Shown: positions 34,900 through 45,000 of the stretch, piece after piece
Layout: every line of letters starts with the position of its first letter
Numbering within the stretch: position 1 is the first letter of the stretch
Assembly (NCBI RefSeq): GCF_002878395.1
Contig: NC_061121.1
Coordinates: forward strand, 15,500,004 to 15,564,003
From: Capsicum annuum
Taxonomy: Eukaryota; Streptophyta; Magnoliopsida; Solanales; Solanaceae
Direction: 5' to 3'
Length of the DNA: 64,000 nt
The notes under the pieces: generated by a model
Databases searched by the model: none
Seen by the model: the letters and a program-made list of their open reading frames with translations, nothing else
What the model was told of the DNA's origin: nothing
Position numbers and translations under genes: made by a program

Positions 34900-36070
34900 T
34901 TGCGAACCTAAGCTTGTTGTCTTCTTGAAATTTTACATCCATTTATAGGTAATTTTCTTGAATTTTTTTCTCAAAAGTTACAATATTTATGTGTTTTTTT
35001 TGTTAATGATTTTGTTGATGTTTTGGGGTTTTTGGATTTTTTTCTTTGTGGGGTTATGGAACTTGTGATTCTTGAATTGGGTTTTGTAGGTATAGGCTCT
35101 GATGAGGTGAAAATTGTGTAAAGGTTGATCATTTATATAGTTTCTTGGTTTAATTTCTAAATGGGTTTTGCTTTGGATGCAACTTATGGTTGTTGATTTT
35201 GATGTAGTACAACGACAACAACATCATATCCAGTTTAATCCCACGGTGGGGTCTGGGGAGGGTAGAGTGTATGCAGGCCTTCTCGTGGAGATAGAGAGGC
35301 TGTTTCTGATAGACCCTCAGCTTAGATTGATTTTGATGTAGTAATGATTATATTTTTTCTCATTGAATTTGTTTGAAATTGTTGTATTATGAGCAATTTC
35401 AGATGTAAAAATTCGATTCTTATTGGGGGGATATCCTTATTTCCAGCCTAATTTTTGTGGTACTTTGTCCTATGTATGAACTAGTGGAATACTTTTTGTT
35501 CTTTCCAGGGGATTCCTGTTGTTTGGGTGGAATTCACGTGGGGTTACTGAAATTTCAGTATGCGTTTGACTTTAGCTGTAATCGAACGAAGGAGAATATT
35601 GTGTTCTTTATGAAGGAATAGTAAGTGAATCCGTGGAAGAATGTAAAGTTTGATCAATTATATACTTTCTTGATTTAATTTTCAGACGAGGTTTGCTTTA
35701 GATTACAATTGTGGCTTCAAACAGAGTGTCATGGTTGTTGATTTTGATGTAGTAATGATGATATATCTTCTCATTGAATTTGTGGGAGCTGAGGCTTAGT
35801 TCAGTATGATGAGCAATTTTAGATGTAAAGATTTGATTTTTTAATGGGAATTGTGCTTTTTCCCAGCCTAAATTTGTGGTATTTTGTCTTGTCTATGAAA
35901 TTGTGTAATACTTTCTGTTCTTTCCAGGGGATTCAATTCTTTTAGTGGAATACACGTGAGGTTGCTGAAATTTCAGTACGTGTTTGACTTTAGCTGTAAT
36001 CGAACAAAGGAGAATGTTGTGTTCTATATGAAGGAATAGGAAGTGAACTTGGATTTAAGAGAAGAAAATT
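34900..36070 (+). promoter_or_regulatory. 5' leader with duplicated intron of the macro-domain gene
   Basis: A probable noncoding exon ends near 34950 (CATCCATTTATAG|GTAATTTTCTTG), followed by leader-intron sequence. A stretch at 35115-35640 recurs at 35643-36055. Shared blocks include GTAAAG.TTGATCA.TTATATA, GATTTTGATGTAGTAATGAT, TTCTTTCCAGGGGATTC, CTGAAATTTCAGTA and CGTTTGACTTTAGCTGTAATCGAAC. Each copy contains a possible acceptor TTTCCAG|GGGATTC, so two alternative leader exons are possible. The second copy ends about 15 bp before the start codon. Confidence 0.6.
35210..35326 (-). mobile_element. RTE/TS-type tail insertion with 17-bp TSD
   Basis: On the minus strand: CTGAGGGTCTATCAGAAACA, then CTCTCTATCTC, CCCCAGACCCCACCGTGGGA, and a GTTGTTGTCGTTG tail. 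The repeat TTGATTTTGATGTAGTA flanks it at 35193-35209 and 35327-35343. It is present only in the first copy of the duplicated leader. Confidence 0.9.
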
Positions 36071-39000
36071 ATGTATCGGCCTGTGGCAACTACTACCCGA
36101 GGCGGAGTACCTACTGATAGTGGAGATTCTGTGGTGACACTGGACCAAGTTCCACGTTGGATTGATTCTGACATTAGGTACTTGTACGAGAATGAAGATC
36201 CGAATTCCGACTATGCAGATCCTTTGTCATCTGTTTCAGGGTCTGAGGGCAATGCAAATGGTATCGTTTCCAAGTTTCCCGTGGATCATGAGATTAACTC
36301 CAAGATATACCTGTGGAGAGGAGACCCCTGGAATCTCGAGGTGGATGCTGTTGTTAACTCTACAAATGAGGTGAGAAGTAACTTCTAGATAATTCTATGT
36401 TGTGCTCTTTGTTTTTATCTTTATGTGGTTTCTTGATGTGTGTAGTATTTGCTTCTTATGTGGATCAACAATGTGCATATTTTTTTTTTTTTTAATGTGG
36501 AGACTGAGGGATTAAATAGTATGTGTGCTTGCATTGGTCATCTGAGATGGTGGCAGAAACATGAACTTGTACCCAACAAATTAGCTATAGATTTTGGGTT
36601 TACCTTGAAAATTTTGAGTTCCAAGTAGCTTATTTTTGTGTCTGATTCCAATAAATACTGTAGGGAGTAGAGGATGCTTAAAGTTAGATGCCTTTTCTTG
36701 AGCTAAGACTTTAAAGATTTGAGCATCCAAATTCAAAAAATACTAGATGATCTCTTCTCATCTACCTAAGCCTTGGTGAGCAGAGTTATCCGCCATATGT
36801 ACTGGTGGGAGGTAGCAGGTACACGGTGGAATAATTGAGGTGCATAGTTGGCCTGGACACCACTCTTATAAAAGAAGAAGATTTTAAAGATCCAAAAAGG
36901 TGGGATGTTTTTCAACCATGTTTCTATTTCTTTTAAGGGGTGGGGAGAGTATGGTTGGGGTACTTCATCCATAAAAAGTGATATAAGTTGAAGTATTTTG
37001 ATTCCACCAACATTGGGAGCAGGAATATATATTTGAATTTGCATTCTCTTTCTACTTTGCAAGTTTATCATAACCGGGAAATACCTAGAAACTGAAGCAT
37101 GTATGTGTAGGCTGTTGGACAATATCGTTTTGCCAATATGCATCTTCCAAAAGGTTATAAGGCCAATGTGATGATTAAATTGTTTCCACACATACCGTCT
37201 ATTTAAGATATGGCTGCGCTTGTTTTATTTTGTGCAATTTTAATTAGAATGTTTGTCGAAATGTAGAGACCAATGCTACTATGATTGTTGCAAGTACATC
37301 AAGAAAACGCTGTTCTGTCAGTGGAATTGTTGACAATTATACTTTAATTTTGTGCTCAACAGAATTTAGATGAAGCACACAGTAGCCCTGGATTGCATGC
37401 TGCAGCTGGACCTGGTCTTGCAGAAGAATGTGCTACTCTCGTAGGTTCCTGAATGTGTCATATGGTTTCCAGATTTTTTAGCTTAATTCCTGAACGGGTT
37501 CCCAAATAGGGCCAGAAGCATAATTGTGGAAACTAATTAAACCTTAGACAGTTTCTTTACATTTATTTCTGTACTTTTCGTTTGTTCCAGCTGAAGGATT
37601 CTATATAACCCCTTTTCCAAATGTTTACCTTTGTTCAACTTATGATGCTGACTCTAGAATGATTTATGTATGGTTTATGCTGTTTCATAGGGAGGCTGCC
37701 GGACAGGAATGGCAAAAGTTACCAATGCTTATGATCTTCCTGCTAGGTGGGTGATTTGGGTTACATTTTTCAACTCTGTACATTATTGTTGAGTATGTTT
37801 ATGACTGTCTTTCTCTTTAATTTATCTGCAATACCTCATCTTTACATATGGAATAACGATGGCTCTTAAATCGCAAACTAGTTGAAGTCAGTTTTGTTAA
37901 TACCCTACATCTATTCTACTCCATCTGGGCACAGTTCATTCAGTACTCAATTATTTATCTTTTAGGACAAAACATGGATTCTTAAAAAATCTCACATCTA
38001 TCCCTTTATTATCATATGATCTGAACCAAACTTAAACGATTCCTTTAAAAAATCAGGCCCAGTGTAAATGCACCACCAACAACAATCCTTAACTACAACT
38101 GGTTGGTATTGCTTGTATGGATGCTTTGCTTTCATTGTGTTATATTATTAGCTAAATCCACAAGAATCCAGAGAAATTCCATGTCTTTTGAAACAACTTT
38201 CCTCCATGTGATTTTTAGTCCCTTGTAATACCTTCAATGATCATGGTATCACCAGCGTCCTAATCAAAAAATCAGAACACTATGGGCTGGTATATTTCGA
38301 GATCTCCCCTAATAAATTTAGCTGTTTCCCTTGATATCCACTTTTTGAGTATATTCACAGAGTAAAAGAATTTAAGGGGGGAGGGGGCCTGTGATCAGGG
38401 TCTTCAGTAGGAAAAAATTGAGGTGAGATCTACATACTGTTCAGGGATATCCATGACCTTGTCTACTTCCCGTGAATCTCATAATACATAGTGTATGAGT
38501 TGGTTATGGAATTGCTATGTGAGATCCAAGCTACATTACTATTTGGCAATAATGATATGAAGTTACATGGTCACAAACAACATTATCTACCTATGTTAGA
38601 TTATCTATACGAGGATCTGAAAATTTGAGAGTTTAAATAAGTCTTAAATCATGTTTTTTGACATCGTGGTTCGGTGGCTGAACTACCTATCCCAATTCAA
38701 TGCCATTATGCCTTAGTACTATGTTTTTCCCAGAGCAATTGATGAGAACTGAAGTCACCTTCTATATATCTTACTTTTTACACTTTACGAATAAGAAAAT
38801 GCTGATGGCAATTAAATTTGTATTTGAATGGCGATGGCTGGGTATTGAGCGGCAGTAGTATTAAATGCATTCCTGTATCACCATATTTAGCTGCTAATAA
38901 TTTGTAGTTAATCAATGAAAAGAAATACTAAATTGCAGTTAATTAAGCTAGTGTTCTCTTTCCCTTTCTACTTAGTTCGTGATATTCAATCACAATTTTA

Positions 39001-42000
39001 GCATGGTGACAAATGCAGCATAATCATAAGCCTTGGCATACTGCTGATTGCGTTTCATGTGCAGGAGGGTCATTCACACTGTTGGTCCAAAGTACGCGGT
39101 AAAATACCACACTGCTGCTGAGAATGCTCTAAGTCATTGCTATCGCTCTTGCCTTGAACTTCTTATAGAAAACGGGCTACAGAGGTTGTCTAATAGTCAT
39201 ATGTTCTACAGTTTGTTATTAATGCCATGATTTTGTTTATTAAAAGGAGAAAAGGAGAGCTAGTCCCTTGATTTCATTTTGATTTTTATTGTTTCAAATA
39301 TTTAAAAAGAAGCTACTTAGTATGTTGGTTTATGTGGTGCAGCATTGCAATGGGTTGTATCTATACCGAAGCTAAAAGCTATCCGCGGGAACCAGCTGCT
39401 CATGTTGCAATAAGTGAGATATCTCTCTGTTTTTGTAATCAGCTCTTATTTGTTCGTTATTTGATTTTCAAGTTAAAAATAAAGACAATTCTTTCTGTGC
39501 TGAGACTTAAAAAATGATGGAATGTCCATCAGAAAGATTGAGATTCTTTATATGTTAACCATGTGTTTAGATGTTTTATCTGCCACTTCTTAAACTCTGC
39601 TCCGTCTTTTGTTGCTTTGATTAGGAACTGTACGACGGTTTCTTGAGAAACAGAAAGATAAAATAGAGGCAGTCGTTTTCTGTACGAATACGTCATCCGA
39701 TACGGAGATATATAAGAGGTATACTTAGTACACTATTTTCTGCCTATATTGGTGGGGATGCAGGAATTATGTGTGTATTGTTCTCTTCTGTTAAAGCTCA
39801 CAGTATCTTTTATTTTACAGATTGCTTCCTCTCTACTTCCCTCGGAATAATCATGAGGAGGAAATTGCCCGGTTAAAACTTCCTGCAGATGTTGGGGATG
39901 AGAATGGAGAGACTACTACAGCTGAACGTAAAATAAGAATAAAACCTTTGCCAAATTCAAAAACCTCTAGTCCAAAGACCCCCCAAGCTTCTGTTGATCT
40001 ATCTGCCAGTAATGTTGGTTTGTCCAGAAGGTTAGTGACAAAATAAGCAGTTCATCCGCAACAAATATCATGTGAATAGTGGGGTTGCATTAACAGTTTA
40101 GTGTTAAAGTTAGTTAGAACTTTTCTTTTACAAAGGCTGCAAGTTTGTATATAAATCTTCAGCACTAAAGGCTGGGATCGCAAAATATACAATATAGAGC
40201 TGTAAACGGCTGAGTATAACTCAGTAGCCAGAAAGCCAAAAGAATCTATCTTTAGGTCCTACTTCATCTTACAAGAAAAAGGACAGTCTGGTGCACTAAA
40301 GCTACCGCTATGCATGGTGTCCGGGGAAGGGCCCCACCACAAGGGTGTATCATACGCAGCCTTACCTTGCATTTCTGCCGGAGGCTGTTTCCAAGGCTTG
40401 AACCCGTGACCTCCTGGTCACATGGCTGCACCATGTAACTTTACTAGTTACTCCAAGGCTCCCCGTCCTACTTCATCTTACAAGGAACCTAGAATATCTA
40501 TAATAGCTACAGGATCCTGTATGTACTAAGAACTGTACCAATAGCAAAAAATGCAGTCCATTTTAATCCTATGTAAAGGACTGCTAATGCTCTCAAAACA
40601 TCTCAATTTTCTCTCCTTCCATATGGTCCACCAAATTACTGCTGGGACAATTTTCCATCTTCTTTTTTCTGTACTGCCACTACCTTCACTGTTCCAGCTT
40701 TGAAGACCTGACCTTTCCTTTCATGCGTAGTCCACCTTATGTCCCTAGAGCTGATAAAGAAGTTCCAATGTGACCATAGACGGTAATGAGACTATAGACT
40801 GAATTTTTCCTGACTTGATCCCCTCTTCTATAAAATCCCTCATCTGGACCAATTGTTCGAACTTCTGACTCATCATGGGCATCATCTTGTCAAAGTGCGT
40901 ACATTCTAGAGCTCGGATAAGTACTTGGAAAACTCACCCTTGTCCAACGGGGATTGGACCCTGGCAGCCTCAGTTCTCCAACGCTGTGCGTACAACTGGA
41001 ATGATCCAGACCACTTTTTTTGTAAGTTGGCTGATGAGAATCTGTCCAGAGTGATTTTGGTATTGAACCTAAAGCAATTCATGAAATCCTAAGCCATTTC
41101 ATGCCAATCACGTGAGGATCCTGGCGAGTGTACCAAGTCAGAGCTTCTCCTGATGAAGAATTTCATCCTTAACTTCTCATTTACCTACACGACTAACTTG
41201 TCACAATAAGCTCTCAGATGTGCATGGAGATCACCCTTCCCATCGTCGAACTTAGGTGGCTTGTACCCCACTGGTATATGATCGTCTGGATGGATGCACA
41301 AGTCGTCATAGTCTAGGTTCATGGTTCCCCTAGTAACTTGCAAGCTTTTCAATGCCCTTCTCAGACCATAAAGCTCATAAAGCTGTGTAGTTATTGACTC
41401 TTCTTCTTTCGATCGTGTGTCTTTCTCAATTTCTGCGTATTGATCCACCTCATACGGGTCTTTGAACACACCTGGTGCTGTGGAAGTAGGAGGTCCGGCG
41501 GCATATATGGGTGGCACAGGTAACTCATATAAATAATCCAAGCTTACACACGACGGATTTGGAACAAACATACTTTTCGTACCTTTACCTTTTTTTTTAG
41601 ATGGATATTAATCAAAACTTGCCCAACATCCAAATGGTCGTCTCAGCTCCACACAACTTTCAAACATGATTGCCGAACATTCAGGTGGCATATGGGGCCG
41701 AGATTAGAGCGCACTTGGGGTCTTTGATGTCACTTATGGTTATTTGAGCCAACAAGACATTTCTCACTCTATTGATGGAATTCTGGGATCCAACTACTGT
41801 GTATTTCAAATTCTTAGATTTCGAGATAACTCCCAACCTAGAGGAGATCAGTGGGTTTGCTGACGTACCACTCAGAGAAGGGAGATTAGTACACCCGTCA
41901 TCGATGGCAGGGGAAAAAATTCTTACAACTCTTAGGGTTGCAGGTTTACCCCTTGTTAAGGAACTTAGAAGACAGAACAGTGACGTTGGACTACCTTTTT

Positions 42001-45000
42001 CAGAGGTATGGTCATTGTGAGAGATCTAACCAATATCAGGATGACTTTGCTTGCTCCCGTGGAAGGTGGGAATATATGCGAGCTCGAGTCTTTGATGACT
42101 TTCTTGGGAATTGTGGTTTTCCTAAAGAAATTGCCCCGGATCAATATTAACCTTTTGCCTGTAGTCATGGAAATTTTTGCAAAGCCGCATGGGTTCACCT
42201 TAGGTCATATGATTCTTGCCGAGATACTACGATCATTATAGACGTGCTCAAGGGCACATGATCTTTTTGAAAGTTGCGATCTATTTTTGCACTTGGGCCA
42301 TAAAGCACTTTTACCAGCGTCCCCAACACATGGACTATTGCATAGACACACTCAATAAAATCCAGAGCCATGAGGGACGGTTTAGGTATTGGCATGCACC
42401 CATTAGAGAGGAAGAGTGACACATTCTTAGCTAATCTTTTTACAGGGGACTTCATATCCTTGGCTAGCTGGAACAACCTATTTAACGACTCGACATCTAC
42501 ATTTCATTGATTTGATCGGGTTAGGGAGTATTCAGCCATATGCCCCTCCGAGTCTTGAGGCAATCTGGTATTATTCAAAAATATATCACTATGTCGGTTG
42601 TGGCATTGCACGAGGATGGTTGTGGTGTCTTGCTCCCAACAGCGCGAGTAAGGAATTTGCAAACAAAGTGGGAGTATATGATCGTGGTCAGCATTGGGGA
42701 AGAAGAATGGTGCACACCAGAATAATACTATGTCTGGTGAACTATAGGAGGCCTCATGGCCCAATCGAGTGCAGAGGGGTTTGGAGGACTCACGGACACC
42801 AGGTTAGTCAATTGAGTTAGGCTAGAGATAGTCCCTCACATGGAGCTCGTTACACCATGTACAATGAAGCAGTTCCATCAACCATTCGATACCAATGATT
42901 AAGGAAGATTCGGAGGAGCCATAAGAGGATCTTAAGGAAGATCCAGAAGAAGAAGAGATGAAAGACCCCGAGGAGGGTTCAGAGAATGGTTCCATCACAT
43001 ATAATGAAGACGGATGGGTAGTGGAGCAGACCCAGAGCCCAAATATAACTCCATGGGATCCCCAGAGTTTCATCTTATGATCTGAGTGATGATGACGACG
43101 ACGGCTACACGTGGCCTCAGATTATCCTCGCTCATTGTACCCCTTCTCATATTCCCTAAAAGTGCCTCACGGCCTATCTTTTTGTACGCCCTTGTGGCCG
43201 TCCCCTCTACTTAATTTTAGGCTTCGATCAACCTATTTTGTTTTAAGCCCTCTAAACCACTTTTGCTGAATGAAATTTATGTTTATTCCAAATTCGGAAT
43301 GTATTAAAATGGATCATTTATCATCAGATTGTATGCAACGTAGGCCTACCTTTGACAAAACAAGGATCCATATTAGGATGTGATTTTGTTTGAATGCCGC
43401 CAACTTGGAGTATATATTTGTTATATCTTCCAATATTTCCCAAACTAAGATAGTTTCCATTTTTTTATGTTATTATTAAAATCTCCAAAGAAAGTTGACT
43501 TGTGTCGCTTCGCAAACTGGCGGGCTCACGGTACAACCTTCGATCCAAAGCAAAGATGACTTAACACAGACGTCCAATGGTACCAATAGACAGTCTGAGA
43601 GTTCTCAGAATCTTCCGAGCGAAGCCTTACCTCGGTGGATTGAATTTTTGTTTCATTTTTTGTAGCTGAAGATAGTGCTGCATTCTCTGAGTTTTAATTA
43701 GATTAACTTTTTCCACCAATGTTTTGCTGGAAATTTTCTTGCATTCCACTTTATTAATCCTTTGATGGTGGAAGTTCTTCTCTTTCTTGGCCTCAATCAA
43801 GAAGTAAGATACTACGTTATATTTATCTTAAATTTACTGTCTTAAGTACATTTTCATCCAGATGGCATCAGCTTCGATTATTAATAACCAAGGAGATCAC
43901 TCGACATTAATGTGTTTCCATGCCAGTATAAGAGTCAAACTAAAGCACTTTTGTACTTAGGCTACAGCTTATCATTCTGTTTGCTCATTAATGAAAACCA
44001 TAATTCATTATTCTTAACAATAGTCCGAGGGAGATTTTTTTTATTTTCAAGCTATTTCTGATCATATTGCTGCCCTGAATTCTGGTTGTAGATTATAATC
44101 AAGAGGAAATTACACTAAGAAAGATACTTCCTGTTACTTTTACAGTGTAATATTACTTTGATCAAAAATTCCATTATTGTTGTTCTTTATCTAGTTTCTA
44201 CATGTTGAAAAAGTATTTGTGTGACATATAACTTTTGATTATATATCTTTAAGCTAGACTAAAAAAAGTTTTCTTAAGCAGGAGTTCATCCTACTTGGAT
44301 TCATTTTTGGATCCTGCTTTTATGTCCCTGATCAAAGACCCAGATCAGCGTCGTAGAGAACAATGGGAAAAAACAGCCCAAGCACAAAATAGTTGGAACT
44401 GCTTTAAAATGCTTGGATATGGTGACCTTGGGGGACCTGCTTTATCAGCTGCAGAAGAATATACCCTTCATTCTAGATATCTTGCAAAAGCGAACTCTCT
44501 GAATCTTTCAGAAATCGCGGAAATGAAAATCGTGTAAGCAGCTTTCTGTAAACCATGTCTTTGCAATCATTGTTTGGAACCTGCATCTAAACTGTTTGGA
44601 GGCTCAGATATGCACTTGAATAGAGTGAAAGAAGGTCGAGCTCTGCATATACCCGATTGCATGCAAAGGTTTTGTTAAATTAACATGACAATAGATAACT
44701 TGGAGACGACCTCTCTACCTTCACAAGGTAGGAAAAGGCTGCGTACACACCACCCTCCCCATACCCCACTCAATGGGGGAACCAGGATTTTCACTAAGAG
44801 GGTTCAAAATATGAAGAAGTAAACACGCGAAGATATCAAAAGGGGTTCAACATCTACTATATATACATAAAAAATAATTTTTTTAACCATTTATAAATAG
44901 CATAACCTCAGCCTACTTGCCTCCGCCCTTGACCCCACTTGTGGGGTTACACGGGGTATGTTGTTTTTGTAATAGACCACTGAATTGTTATTAACATATC

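Larger units (their letters stand above)
40780..43640. mobile_element. Gypsy-derived block inside intron 7
   Basis: About 2.9 kb of retroelement-derived sequence. A broken gag lies on the minus strand (40790-41571) and a broken DUF7745-like frame on the plus strand (41760-42850). 43080-43640 has no coding signal but shows an LTR- or leader-like stretch (GGTGGATTGAATTTTTG, CGCTTCGCAAACTGGCGGGC). The outer boundaries and TSD were not found. The block explains the unusual size of this intron. Confidence 0.6.

Noticed and set aside
36766..37191. 141-codon minus-strand ORF
   Set aside because: It overlaps a SolS-type SINE and intron sequence of the GDAP2-like gene and matches no family.
40290..40465. 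Possible tRNA gene because of a B-box-like GGTTCAAGCC
   Set aside because: No cloverleaf or 3' acceptor pairing is present. The order of blocks and the 20-bp TSD identify an Au SINE.
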